A stretch of 61,438 bases of DNA. Origin: Chrysomallon squamiferum. Lineage: Eukaryota; Mollusca; Gastropoda; Neomphalida; Peltospiridae. The DNA lies in NCBI GenBank assembly GCA_012295275.1, contig CM022666.1, positions 14,632,002 through 14,693,439 on the forward strand, in the 5' to 3' direction. Shown here one piece after another: positions 12,402-25,345 of this stretch. The notes below the pieces were generated by a model. The model searched no databases and was not told the origin of the DNA. It was given only the letters and a program-made list of their open reading frames with translations. Both the position numbers and the translations under genes were made by a program. Within the stretch, counting starts at the first letter, position 1; each line of letters begins with the position of its first letter.

Positions 12402-13204
12402 GGTTTACCTGTCTGGTGGGGTAATTTAACCCTACATCCCTTCTTTATGTGCCCTGGCTGACCACAACGATCAATTCTTTTCTTTCTCTGTTGCAATTCT
12501 TCTTCTACTTGTCTTATAACTTTAATAAAATCTTCAAAAGTGTCATCCTTTTCAAACTTGTGTCCTGATAAATCTTTTAGTTCAGGTCGAAGCCCTGTCC
12601 AAAACATATTACGTAACATTGCTTCAGTTTCATATTGATTCACTTTCCCTGCAGCAACAGTCTTGCACAAAATATCTTCAAGCCGGCATGCCCAGTCAGA
12701 TACACTTTCATCGTCACTTTGTTTAGCTGTGTAAAAGGTAGCCATAATAGCATGACCCACTTTTACTTCTCCAAAAACACTATCAAGTTTCTCTATTAGT
12801 CTTTCAATAGGCGCATCTTTATCTATATGCATTGCAACGCGAGCAGCTTTACCGCGAAGCGAACGCCTAATAGCTTCAGACAGGACAGATGTACCATGGG
12901 TATTAGTCAAACATTCCAATTCATGTTTCCATTGATCAAAATCAACATCACCTTTCCCGTCACCTGAGAAGAAAGGAAGCCGAGGTTGCTGTGTTAAAGT
13001 CAGTGACGAAGGCAGAGTAGGCTGTAAAGGTGAATATTTGGCAGCTCCTTCATCTTCCTTTTTGACAGCTCCTTTAGTAAACTGAGTCATCCAGCTAACC
13101 AAATCTTCTGGAGTATCAGCCTTAGGTTGGACATGTAACTGTCTAAATGACGAAATTAACTGCACCTCTTCTGCACTTAATTCCGCTATTTCAGGATCAG
13201 ACAT
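12362..13204 (-). CDS. Gypsy gag polyprotein (capsid/nucleocapsid)
   Basis: This 280-residue protein would form the particle that packages the element's RNA. It starts at an ATG at 13204 in good context and ends at TAG just past the frameshift site. The middle (WKHELECLTN, FYTAKQSDDESVSDWACRLE) has the character of a retrotransposon capsid region. A basic stretch and a zinc-knuckle-like motif follow at about residues 247-257 (CGQPGHIKKGC). The usual C-x2-C start of the CCHC knuckle is missing: Ile stands where the first Cys should be, so zinc binding is doubtful. The final residues overlap the start of the pol frame. Intact as a reading frame. Confidence 0.88.
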   Translation of the reverse strand: MSDPEIAELSAEEVQLISSFRQLHVQPKADTPEDLVSWMTQFTKGAVKKEDEGAAKYSPLQPTLPSSLTLTQQPRLPFFSGDGKGDVDFDQWKHELECLTNTHGTSVLSEAIRRSLRGKAARVAMHIDKDAPIERLIEKLDSVFGEVKVGHAIMATFYTAKQSDDESVSDWACRLEDILCKTVAAGKVNQYETEAMLRNMFWTGLRPELKDLSGHKFEKDDTFEDFIKVIRQVEEELQQRKKRIDRCGQPGHIKKGCRVKLPHQTGKPLNWRPPMAKGNP

Positions 13205-13286
13205 GGTTGAAGGTAAGTATATACTGTAATACTATCTGTCTTGTGTATTTCATTGATGTTCAGGAATATTGCAGAAATAAGTCACA
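13205..13286 (-). other. Remaining 5' leader of the gypsy element
   Basis: About 82 bp between the duplicated pol fragment and the gag ATG. No tRNA-complementary TGG-type primer-binding sequence is evident here. Confidence 0.5.
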
Positions 13287-13378
13287 AATCCATTCCTCAA
13301 CATCAGCTGCCATGCCTGGCCAATAAAATCTGTCACGAAGAAGTGATAAAGTCCTGTCACGACCAGGATGCCCAACAT
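13287..13378 (-). repeat. 92-bp exact copy of integrase zinc-finger coding DNA in the leader
   Basis: Bases 13287-13378 are identical to 9601-9692, in the same orientation. The source encodes the GHPGRDRTLSLL part of the integrase HHCC region. Similarity stops sharply on both sides. Its outer edge shares its last base with the end of the 5' LTR, so it occupies the place of the primer-binding site. A short open frame across it on the plus strand is a by-product. Confidence 0.95.
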
Positions 13379-14655
13379 GTAGCAGTATCAGATTTTTTTA
13401 CTTTTCCAGAACACAGGAAGTAGAACGTAACAGCTACGGGTGGGTTCAGACAATTTATTCGATGTCACACAAAAATGAAGACAAGGAAAAACACCCTACG
13501 AGAACAATAAAACAACAATAAATATCACATCATAGAGTACATATAGCATCAAGTTATAGAATAATTTATGTATATATATAACATTTATATCACAATTTAA
13601 GCAAATGTATATCTATAATACTATTCATCTCATCATAAAATAATGTAAATTGAATTATCTTGCTTTAAATCCTGAGTATTTAATGCCAAACTATAAAAGC
13701 ATTTGATAACATAAAGCAAATACATGTAATAAATACACTTGATTAACATGACAAATACAACTAGTCATATACCACAGTTATACATGACAAACTGATATTT
13801 GACAAACATAATACATAAAAACTCATACCAGGTAGATGACACCTGGGTGTAAGAAACTGGATTCTCCAGCACACTGAACGAGAACAGGACAATCTACAAA
13901 TCAAATACAAGACATATAAAAGAAACTACCGACAATTACACAATTAACACATCACATATCGCCAACCACGATGCACCAAAACATGTACACACACACATAA
14001 AAAATACACATACAAAATACATATACACAATTGACATTTCATTCAGATTGTATGTTTTCTTTAAGCCAGCTATCTTGAACAAATGTTTATTCAATGTAAT
14101 TTAATCCATATATCCAATATAAATAATAATTACTTTAAATATTCATAAAGTAATTAAACAAGTACTTTCTAATGGTGTTAAATAACAATGCATGTATACA
14201 AAACATACACATATTAAATAAAACAAAATACAGACTAACCTTTCAGATAATATCCACTTTCAAATAATAAATTCAGTTCCACCTTTAAAAATGAAATCTG
14301 GCCTGACAGTATAATCTTAGCAGGAGAAATAAACCTGAACACTTGAGCCAAGTTGTTTATTCCCTGATGGGCTTGGGAGAGGAGTTTGGGAACAATAGTT
14401 AACACGCAAGGCAAGTAACGTGTGTTAGTACAGTGTAAGCTGAATGAAACAATCACCACAATGACAAGTTACCAGCCTATTGTTTGGCATAACCTGGCTA
14501 GGGATAAAATAAAACTTTAGTTACACAATAAGCTGACAGGAGGCAAGCTGTAAATAAAACCTTACATTAATGACCAAGCCTGCTAAAAAGCAAATATCTG
14601 CAAATAAAACATTAAATACAAATCCTAACTAAAACAAATACCACATACTTCCACA
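13378..14655 (-). repeat. 5' LTR of the gypsy element (about 1.28 kb)
   Basis: The outer boundary at 14655 is set by the end of similarity with the 3' LTR. The inner boundary is inferred from termini: in the element's orientation it runs TGTGGAAGTA...ATACTGCTACA, a TG...CA structure with imperfect inverted ends. Supporting signals in the same orientation are a TATA-rich stretch near 13565-13585 and AATAAA at 13459-13454, about 80 bp before the end, as expected for U3-R-U5. Only its first 444 bp are present in the left LTR. An alternative is a shorter LTR with other DNA inserted next to it; the matching ends argue against that. Confidence 0.7.
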
Positions 14656-14819
14656 TAAGTTATAATACAGTGCTTCTACTAATTCAGGAAGATGCTAAAA
14701 TACAGTAACCTATGAAATTTAATGATGTTGTTAAAAAATGTTATTTCTTTTAGTAATTTTTAGAAATCTATGAAACGTTTTTTATTTTATTTATACATAT
14801 ATATATATATTATTTTATT

Positions 14820-17155
14820 TTATTTTCCTCACATAAAGGAAAGTGGAGCTGAAAGGCCAAATATATGAAAGTTGGATACAGAGGAAGACAAAAAGTCAAG
14901 CCATTTCTTCATGCTATTCTTTGAAACGCCTGGGACAAGTATTTTGACACCTGCACCTACTACAAGTTTATTGGAATCTGAAGATATATCGCGTACAAAT
15001 GCGTCACAGGCTAAAGAGGAATAAAGTCAGATAAATCTGTGTATGAGATTCAGAGTGAAGGTGCCAGAGAGGATGTTGACGTGACAGTAGGGGAAGACGA
15101 TGGAGCTGGCGATGTTGATGCTGAATGTATTCTCAAAAATGTACCTGAGAAGACTGAACGTAAACACACGGAACCTAGTGAAGTGGATGGTAGGTGTCAA
15201 AGAGCCTCGAACTGCCATACCAGAAGTAATTAAACACCATGACATTCGACTTCTGAAGTTCGACAAGAATACCAGAAAAACAGTTCTGTATGACGCATTA
15301 AGAACAGAAATTATCAAGATGGAATCAAACTATTTCCAGAAAAGTGAGGGTTATTTTCTACGAACAAACAATCGCTGAGTGAACAAAACTTGGTTCAACA
15401 GAAAACTGGGGAATGGTTACAGTGAGGAAGTGACTCGCTCTGGGCTGGTCTATTTCCCTTCTAAAAACTCAGCATGTTGCATCTGTTATCTTCTGTATTC
15501 AAGGTCAGACGATCAATTCTCATTGGAGCAAGAAAGTGGATTCAACAGTGCAATTCACCTGAAACGTTTACTGTTCATGAAAATGAAGAGCTTCACCCAG
15601 TGGAAAGAAATGGAAAGAACGTTAATTTAGAACAGAATGAATGACTTGGAACTTCAATCACAAAGAAGGAAAAGCATAAGTGGCGTGATTGTTTAACAAG
15701 AATCCTTCACTGCATAACTCTCCTTGCAACTCAGAAACTGGCTTTGCGAGGACACGGAGAGCCACTTCAGCAAGATAAAGATCTTGGCTCCAATGTGGAA
15801 AGAAGATTGGCTTAATGAAACTACTGGCTATTTCTGACCCTGTCATGAAAGAACACTTGACCTATGTGAAAGGTCATACTGAATCAATGTCTTATCTTTC
15901 ACCAGGAGCCCCTATGGAATTCATCCATCTGATGGCATCCAGTGTTTCCTAAGAAGCATTCGTAGAGCCAAGTACTCTTGTGTCATGTTCGACTCGACTC
16001 CTGCTCAAGCACGCCGTGATCAGATGTCAGACGTAGTGAGTTACGTGCAAGTTGATTTCAGAGGAAACAGCTCTTCCTTATATTGACCAGATATGCCAGA
16101 AGGATGCTCAGAGCTTGGTTGACGACACCTTGAAACAGATAGAGAAAAACGAAGTGGAGCTACAAGATTGTCGGTCACAGTGGTATCACAAAGCTGTTGT
16201 GATGGCTGGGCACATACGTGGTGTTAGCAGGATCCAATGATGGTCACATTTTCTGGAAACATCCAACCTCTGTATGTGTTGTTCTCTCGTTCAACACAGA
16301 GTTTGGAAAAACTATGCCAATGGTTGTTAAATCAGAGTCAGAAACCAAGTGAAGTGCGAGGACAGAAGCAGTAAACTGCGTCAGTAAAGTACCTTATGGG
16401 GATACTGTGAGTCCTGCAGGATACGACAGGCAATGAAAATCAGATAAGTGAAAGAAGAAAAGATGCAAGTTAGCTGTATAACCTCTTATTGAGTTACGAT
16501 TTTCTAACTTTGCTAGGATTTTGGGACAAAATACTTATTTTCACTGACCGAGTTCAAAAGAGGCTGCAGGATCCTAACACGAAGTTTCATGATCCTTTTG
16601 ATGATAGAAGAGAAGTGTGGGTCAGTGAGTGACTCGAAGAACGGAATTTTGATGTAGAAAGAAGTCGGAGACGAAAGCTACGAATGGCTGGTGAGAACTC
16701 AAGAGATGCTGGGATAACAACTAAGGAGGTAATTGAAAGAGTCATGAAGGTAACACTCAACCGTCTTCACCGAAAAATGGATGAACGGTTCACTCGTTTG
16801 TATGACACAGATATCAAGTTTGCGTTCCTTCTCGATGACGAGGCACTGAGTTACAGTATCGACACCAATGAGCTAAAGAAGAAGCGTGGAGGTTTATGTC
16901 AACTGTACAGCTCTGATATTGATGGACATCAGCTACATGAAAAAATACTGGATTGCTGAATGCTGCTGTCAAGTTGTACCAACATGAAGATAACAAGACC
17001 TGAAGAACCTCTCAAATTCATTATACAGTGTCTTTCCTAATCTTCGCAGATTTTTCAGATAATGCTAACCATAGCAATTTCCATTGCCAGCTGCGAGACA
17101 TCATTTAGCAAGATGAAACACTTTTGTGAGCTTCTATGGGTCAAGACAGACTCTA
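14820..17155 (+). pseudogene. hAT-type transposase remnant (FAM200/ZMYM1-like), copy 1
   Basis: Collinear broken pieces of one coding region are spread over three frames. An acidic N-terminal part lies at 15039-15230. A TTF-type zinc-finger-like segment with NKTWFNRKLGNGYSEEVTRS lies near 15380-15500. A DUF4371-like part follows with LLATQKLALRGHGE (15715-15760) and MKEHLTYVK (15846-15880). SQWYHKAVVMAGHIRGV (about 16175-16225) is the position of the hAT GQxYDxAxxMxG-type motif. A 91-residue open piece starts MAGENSRDAG (16684-16959). The dimerisation motif ASCETSFSKMK lies at about 17085-17120. Many stops and shifts make it inactive. At 17155 it changes abruptly to AAC/AAT repeats, while the right-arm copy continues with RLCSLPLLS-like C-terminal sequence. 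Confidence 0.85.
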
Positions 17156-17990
17156 TGACAACAACAATAATAACAACAAGTTTAACGACAACAATAATAA
17201 TAACAATGATTTCAATAACAACTAAAACAACAATACTAACAATATCACTACTGCTAGTAGTCATAGTAGAAATAATAATATAACAATATTTTATCTGTCG
17301 GAAGACGTATATAAAAAGTATCTTTTTTCTAATAGTAGACTTTACAGTAAAGACAACGACTTTCGTTTCTTACAGTACTAAACACAATATAACAGAAATC
17401 AGAGTAAGTCTACAAAACTGCATTAAGGAGACGCTAATAACAAAGTAAAATCATCATGATCATCACATTAACAACTGCTACAACTACAACAACAACCACA
17501 GTAATAATATAAGAACAAAAAAGTGATCTTACCTAAGTAAAAATTCAGTGTTGTTTTAAGATAAAGTTGACAGTTATTTTCTTTTAATCTTCAACTCAGA
17601 CTTGGTCCAGTTGCGAGTCCTTCGTCTTTTTTATATCAGTCCTGCAGAAATAGTCCCACACTGCAGAATCCTCAAATCTCCTTATATGGCTTGATTTAAC
17701 CACTGCGGTAATATTACTACGCCGTGGCACGACTGTCTTTTAAAGAGCGTCGTAACAACCTTTTGGAGAGAGGGGGCCAGACAGTTATGTAGTGTTTTGC
17801 GGGAGGACCAAGATATCAAATATATCAGACACACACACACACATAAAAACACATATAAACACACACACACCGATATATATCTCTCTGTCAGTTCTGTCTT
17901 CAATACTGAGCACCAAAAAGGGATTCTAGGAGGTCTGGAGGTTTAAAGAAAAAACAACGAAGTTAATGTAACAACTGATGTCCAAGTGTT
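17156..17990. other. Intergenic, simple repeats and one inverted module
   Basis: AAC/AAT-rich low-complexity DNA runs to about 17530. Bases 17640-17780 are an inverted relative of 44190-44330, upstream of the TRIM gene (shared 'aaccactgcggtaatat'). No gene is seen. Confidence 0.6.
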
Positions 17991-18060
17991 CAGGTGGCGG
18001 TCCGGACTAAAATCTCTCGCGGGTCGGATGTGGCCCGCGGACCAAAGTCTTCCGACCCTT
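17991..18060. mobile_element. Possible end of a non-autonomous hAT element
   Basis: A GC-rich patch with gtcggatgtggcccgcgg and ttccgaccctt, in an AT-rich surrounding. It resembles the terminal sequences of many non-autonomous hAT elements (ggcccgcgg...gacccctg type). The partner end was not found. Confidence 0.35.
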
Positions 18061-21000
18061 TTTTATCATATACCTCCCTTGCTATAAAGACGTGTCTTTA
18101 CCTGTGTTTGTATATAACCAATGATCACTGCTTATTTGGATTGTGAAACTTGAGTGAGTCACTTCTACACAGAGCCGCATTATAAAATTTCAAGTCGAGT
18201 ATACTGTTGTTGGTTTTACTCAGCACATTAGTTTATTTTCTCTTTTTTTTTTTCCTTATTCTTTCCTACTTTTCATATTTATGTTTATTCATTCAGTTTA
18301 ATTTTTTTTATTTATTTATTTTTATTTATTTATTTATTTATATATTTGCTTTTACATCTCATTTAAAATTTCAAAGTTTTAATTTTAAAATACTAAAAAT
18401 ATTAGCTGTGTGCTCGTGACTTCCGCCACAAAGAAACAATAAATTAACTTTTTAATTAATTAATGTATACATATAAATGAATCCATAAATAGGTACATTT
18501 ATAGAAATATACAAATAAATAGATAAATAAATACATATATAAACACACAAACAGACACTAATATTAAATAATTTAATATGTTGATTTCTCCTTATCTGAT
18601 TATTAAACAGACACTGAAGTCTTGATTGTTTTGTTCTTAAGTTTAACATGCATGGGTCAAACGAATATTTGTTTATGATGTAACCATGGCGATGATCTTT
18701 TCTCTTGACTTTGATGAAGTATAGTCATACATCGATTAACCACGAAGAAACATAAATTATAACGTTTCTTTCAATAAAACGAGATTTATATAGGTCAAAC
18801 AACATGTAAAACTAAATTTTAAAATTTGTTTGCACTATTATTCTAAGAAAAATGTTTCAAAACTTATCTGTCGGACACACATGCACTTACACAAACATCC
18901 ACATATACTTGTTTGTTTTCTTTGTCATGTTAAAGATTAGTTATATTGTGGTTTAACTGTATTTTAAAATAAACAATCACATTAAAATTAACAACGAGTA
19001 TATCTCTTCAAAATTAATACGGTATTTTAATATATCAATTTCGTTAAACATGTGACATTATTGTTCAGACGTTACTTAATTTGTAGCATTAAAAATAATA
19101 AAATTATGAAAGAACTGAACACCTCAGATGAGATGTCTACACAAACTGTTTCATGTCTTACGTATTGTCAAATATGTCAGCTTTAAAACAGATCAACGCA
19201 ATGAACTGGTTTCAATGAAATTAAAAGGAAAACGAATTTCTGTTGGCTGAGTAGAAAATATTTATCATTTTTTAAACGTTAAATAGAAAATATAAAAGGC
19301 GTGAATCTTACAGTATATCTATAGTTTGTATTACTTGTTTCTGTACAGATAATTTGTGTCATACAACAGATTTTAAACGACTGTTGTCTATATTATGTGG
19401 TCGTATATTCAGTTTACAAATACATTTATTCTGTTTGGCTGTGTCAAATCATTCACTGATACCGCGGGAATAATAGCGTCAAGACGAACGTATTTGATGT
19501 AGCACAAGATGAAAAACAAAATAAAAATTAAGTGAGCGAAAGAAAAAATAACAAATTAATTTTGATTAAATATGAGCTAAACTTCGGCTGTTTCTTGAAC
19601 TAACTTAGGAAAGAAAAATTTAATTTACGAAATAATTCTATTTTAACAATTAACTTTGAAAAAAAAATAAATGAATGAAGAAAGTAAAAAGAAAGAAAGA
19701 AAGAAAGAAAGAAATAAAATGAAAAAAAAAAAAATGTATTGACCGTGATAACCAGATAACAGTTTCGTATATTCTTTAATTAATTTATTAAATCACTACT
19801 GACAATAATATTCAGTGCTTTTTGATTAAATCTAAATATAAACGATGTATTAATAACAAATATGTACTGATATCTTAATATGATAAATGTTAGGTGTAAT
19901 GTTTTCTTATACCTCTATTTGACACAAGTAGATCTGTATACACCCACATCAAGACAGCTTGATAGATGCATGTAAAGACAGACAAACAAACAGAAAGGTA
20001 GATCTGTCTATACAAACAGAAAGATTATCCATTCTTATGTTGAATTTGTTGAATTTGCCTTAACAATATAAAACTATTGGTTGTTTTGTTTCTTTTTTTT
20101 TTGTTTGTTTGTTTGATTGTCTGTTTGTTTGTTTGTTTGTTTGTTTGTTTGTTTTGTTTTGTTTTGTTTTGATTGTTTGGGTAGTTGGTTAGCTAGTTGG
20201 TATTTTTGTATTACTGATGTGTATTATTGTGGGTTAACAGTGTTTTCAAACAAATAACTAATTCATGTTGAGAATTTGTATATCTCTTCAAAATTGATAT
20301 AATATTTTAATTTCACCAAATTCATTTCTCTTTATTTTTTTCTTTCATATATTTTTGATTTGTTACAGTGTTTGTGTTTGTGCAAGTCACTGGTACAGGG
20401 GTCAAGTTACTGGGTGTACGACTCAAGCAAACAGGCGACATGCAATGAACTCCAACCCCTCTGAATGTAACGTCGTTTTGCCGATGTATATCATGCTGCT
20501 ATTGCCTGTCTATGTATGTATCTATGAATGTATATATGTATGTGTATTTTTATTATATACTTCCCCTGGTATTAAAATGTGATTACCTGTATTTGAGTAA
20601 TTTTAACATCATTGATTTAACCTTTTGTTGGTTTTGTAAACTTAACGATTGTCAAATACGAGTGACTGAATAGTAAAGAGTGCAACTTTTTATAACAACA
20701 TTTTCTTCAGTTTTTGATAAACTAATTCCGTTCTGAAAAAGCTAATTCATATTTCAAATAGTTTTACTTCGTGTACATATGAATGTACATTTAAAAACAA
20801 AATTTATCAGAGTCGGTTTTCTAATACAAGATTTCTATTACTGTATTTCTGTTTGATTAGTTAGTTATTTGCATTATTTCTAAATGTTAAGTTGAACTTG
20901 ATTGTGAAGCAGTTTGAGAGATTGAAACCACATGTATGTCTACATACAATTACTTAGCACATTTTAAACAGATTATTCGGCTCCTTGTCTACCTACGCGG

Positions 21001-21550
21001 CATGTATTCTGATGAACTGATTAGATTCAGAAATTTTATACACCTTAGTCTCTTTAAGAATTGCACGTTTTGTTGTTAGCGACGATACAAATAACAGCTT
21101 CTTACAGTGAATGTCTTTGAACGTCCTACATCATTATTACACTGTAAGCTGGGAAAATCTGCTACTCGGGTTACTCGGGTATTTACAAGGTGAAGTGTAT
21201 TTGTGATTTTACAAGTCATAGGTCAATGGGTCAATCCACCTGCATGGTCCATCTGAAGACCTAAAGTTTATTTTTCCTACGATTTTTCTTCTTTATCCAC
21301 TAAAAACTTTCCGTTAAAGTAAATTTTCTTTCATGTGCTAGATAATAAATATCAAATTGGCTGTCCCAAATCTCCTGATACGATTTCTATTAACCACTGT
21401 GGTAACATTACTAACTCTTTTGGTCTTTTGTTCTTTTTTTAAAATTATTTCTAAGGTTTCTTTCTGATTTTTCTTGACTAAAGCAGCAAATTCTATTACA
21501 TATTTTCTACCAGTTGTATTTTCTTCCATATTTTCAGGCATGTTCTAATA
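18061..21550. repeat. Fourth, diverged copy of the non-coding modules
   Basis: Same orientation as the left arm. Recognisable parts are 'gtgaaacttgagtgagtca' (18145), the 'tgatgtaaccatgg' region (18670), a stretch like the window start (19300-19870), 'gaaaggtagatctg' (19995), 'ctctgaatgtaacgtc' (20458), 'acctacgcgg' with 'gattagattcag' (20990-21030), 'gtcaatgggtcaatccacc' (21223) and 'ccaaatctcctgatacg' (21366). It is clearly more diverged than the arms and carries neither hAT nor Tigger. No coding sequence is supported. Confidence 0.65.
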
Positions 21551-22495
<945 letters not shown>

Positions 22496-22532
22496 CACAT
22501 ATAAATACATATATACACGTACCCTATATACA

Positions 22533-22568
<36 letters not shown>

Positions 22569-22639
22569 TATGTACGCACCCATAAATAGAAATACATATG
22601 CATACATACATATATACGTACACACACACAGATGTACGC

Positions 22640-22870
22640 AGAAACGACGAAAGACAGAAAGAACGGCGTGCTTCGTGGGAAGCGATGATTACTCTCAGTT
22701 ACTGAGCAACTCTTTTAATCTTGTCTTCGTGGCGGAAATGAAACATCGTCCGCCATTGGAGTGCGGGGGAATAGGTGAAGTAATTTCGAGTGACACCAGC
22801 GCATCTGAAGAGTTTGTGACGTCGTGACTGGACTTTGTCCTCCTGTTCCAGTGCGTTCCCGAATGTTGTC
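22640..22870. promoter_or_regulatory. GC/CpG-richer island, possible promoter or first exon
   Basis: This is the only non-transposon stretch in the central spacer with balanced base composition and frequent CpG. It contains a TGACGTC half-palindrome (about 22817), a cAMP-response-element-like site. On the minus strand 'ccaATGGcg' near 22755 would start a short frame (MADDVSFPPRRQD, then a stop). No splice donor in a useful frame is evident. It could be an unannotated promoter or untranslated exon; a foreign insert is equally possible. Confidence 0.35.
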
Positions 22871-23170
22871 TATGTGCAGAGTCTAATCAGACGTACACAA
22901 GACAGAGAATATTCAAATACTAAAATACATGCACACATACGAACTATTTCTTTTCGTATTGGCAAGTTTTTAAATTATTCTTTTTTTTTTTTTTTTTTTT
23001 TTATTCGACGTAAAACTTGTTACACGTGGAATGGTAATAGAGAAGATAATTAAAGAAAGCAAGACACGCAAATATACAGAGAGACAGACTGATATTGTCT
23101 AGTTGCAGAGTCTATTCAGACGTGCACAAGACAGAGAATGTTCAAGTCCTAAAATGCGTAAATACAGATA
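22871..23170. repeat. Two related ~60-bp units
   Basis: 'cagagtctaatcagacg...acaagacagagaatattcaa' at 22875-22925 recurs at 23105-23155 with few changes. A weaker third copy lies at 26100-26160. No function is apparent. Confidence 0.6.
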
Positions 23171-24438
23171 CACGTACAGCCATACAAGAGATATGCAGGA
23201 GCTCAAATACGGGTTTGTTGACAATATACAAATATAACCAGCCGTGAGAAACAGCTGGTGTCAAGACAAATGAATATTAACTATGTAGCCTGCAATATTT
23301 AATAAAGTCATTACAATCGGCTTCCAGGACGAGATTTTCAGTTTTATTACTGTAGTATTGCCTCTTATTTACGGTTTATAAAGACTGGTTTTGTAATAAG
23401 TATTGTCCATGTTAGTAATTTTCTATGTTAATATGCCTGTCATTTAACAGCAGAATGAAGAATCTTCTCAGAATCTGCATCTTGATTTACTGACAAACTA
23501 TAAACAAAACCAACATCACAAAGTGTAAAAACATTGAACTAGTAATACTAATATTGTATATTGTTATCGCTTTTGTTGTATTTGTTGTTCTCGTATCATA
23601 TTTAAGATATTTCAGGTAAAATACATTTATATTATAATTTCATTCGTAGATTAAATATTTGACTGAGATGCAAACTGTACGTTACTTACGTTACTTACAG
23701 ACGCACGTAAGAATGGAAAGAATTCGTAAGACGGGCGAACTCATATACAACTGGTAAAACTGTATTCTATTTGTAGAGATTCATAATCGTTTATTGATAA
23801 TCAGAGAATTTATGAATAAGAAATTATTTATAGAACATTTTTTCGGATTAAGAATTATTAATATACTGCATTTTGTCATATTTTGTTAGAAACAGGCAGC
23901 TGTCTGTAATTGTTTGAAAAGTGTTTATCTGCGGTACTACAAGTAAAAGTTGAGTTAAAATATTTCACTCTACCAAGTTATTATTTTTAATTTTGTATCA
24001 GCTATCATCACTCATAACAAGTATAACAATGAAATATGTGAAACATTTGAAAGCAGCCATTTTAGGCCACTGCACTGGTGTTGTGACGTCATCACGTACA
24101 AGACAATAATGCGAGGTGGACTGAAAATGTATCTGTATTAAAATAAATTAAAAACAAATAAATAAAACTAAGAAATGTTACAAATGCAGAACAGATTTTC
24201 TTATCTGTACTTTTTTGTTCTCATACTTTGCAATTAAGATTGGACACAACCACAAATGCCGCATAACTTTGATGTAAACATAATATATTTAGACTTTCTC
24301 TTTCTATCACAACAGTACTCTTTGACTGCAGAGTCCTCAACACGTTTTGCAGAAAACTGTCAGTAACATCTACTTCTCATATACTGACGACAAGTGAGAG
24401 GAAACCGTATGTTTATATCCATCGGCTTCTTTTATTTT

Positions 24439-24470
<32 letters not shown>

Positions 24471-25024
24471 CCATGAAAAAAAAAAACATCAAAACATTCG
24501 TAATAATACAGCCACGGGATTCTGGTTAGAACTGGAATTAGCTGAATAAGAAGACAGTAGAGGTTTGATCCTGTGTTCTTCAACACCTCACGTCAGTGTT
24601 TCATCGACAGGAAAATACAAGTTTCAATAATCAGTGCTGGAACACTCTCTATAACGGGAAACGGACCACAGAATATAATGTTTTATTGTTTATTCATGCT
24701 TATGGGAAAATTCATTCACTTATTCATGCAACAGAAAAAAACTCCACTAAAAATGAAAAAAAAAAAAATCAGAACGTTGTTGTAATTATTACTAACTTTG
24801 AAAACCAATTTGAAACGATTTGTTAATATCCTGGATAATGTGTGTGTGTGTGTGTGTATTGTCATTAACAGTAGTAGTATAAAGAGTAAATTCCGTTATA
24901 CGTATGTTTCTACATACATAGATCTGCTTACGTATGATGATGATAATGATAATGGAAACTTGAGGATGGTAATAATATTGACAATTATTTTGATAATGAT
25001 GATAATGGTAATAATGATGATTAG

Positions 25025-25026
<2 letters not shown>

Positions 25027-25083
<57 letters not shown>
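25027..25083. repeat. (AAT)n microsatellite
   Basis: About 19 AAT triplets. Confidence 0.97.
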
Positions 25084-25087
<4 letters not shown>

Positions 25088-25251
25088 TTGGTTATATACA
25101 GATAAGTAAACACCAGTACTTACAGAGGCTAACAAAAAGCTAACAAAGACTGGGTGCAAAGCAGCTTGCAGAATCATGTAACGGACAGAACTTCTACGAC
25201 TGTGTGTAACTGACAGCTATACACATTACTAACGAAACTAGCAGCTAGTGA

Positions 25252-25252
25252 T

Positions 25253-25284
<32 letters not shown>

Positions 25285-25297
25285 GTTGTATATTTGT

Positions 25298-25336
<39 letters not shown>

Positions 25337-25345
25337 TTTTTTATT
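25252..25345. repeat. (TTTA)n microsatellite
   Basis: Two TTTA blocks separated by 'gttgtatatttg', followed by a T-rich tail. Confidence 0.95.

Larger units (their letters stand above)
7566..14655 (-). mobile_element. Ty3/gypsy LTR retrotransposon, young but defective
   Basis: The element reads right to left: 5' LTR, short leader, gag, protease-RT-RNase H, integrase with a long C-terminal tail, polypurine tract, truncated 3' LTR. The protease-RT-RNase H-integrase order identifies Ty3/gypsy. No envelope-like frame is present. The shared LTR part (7566-8010 and 14212-14656) differs at a single position that I can see, so insertion was recent. It lies only in the left arm of the inverted repeat and so came after that duplication. 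Four defects are described under its parts: an Asp-to-Asn change in the RT active site, a frameshifting deletion, a replaced primer-binding site and a truncated 3' LTR. Confidence 0.95.

Noticed and set aside
13241-13423. 60-residue plus-strand frame beside the gypsy leader
   Set aside because: It reads the duplicated integrase fragment antisense; the duplication itself is the real feature.
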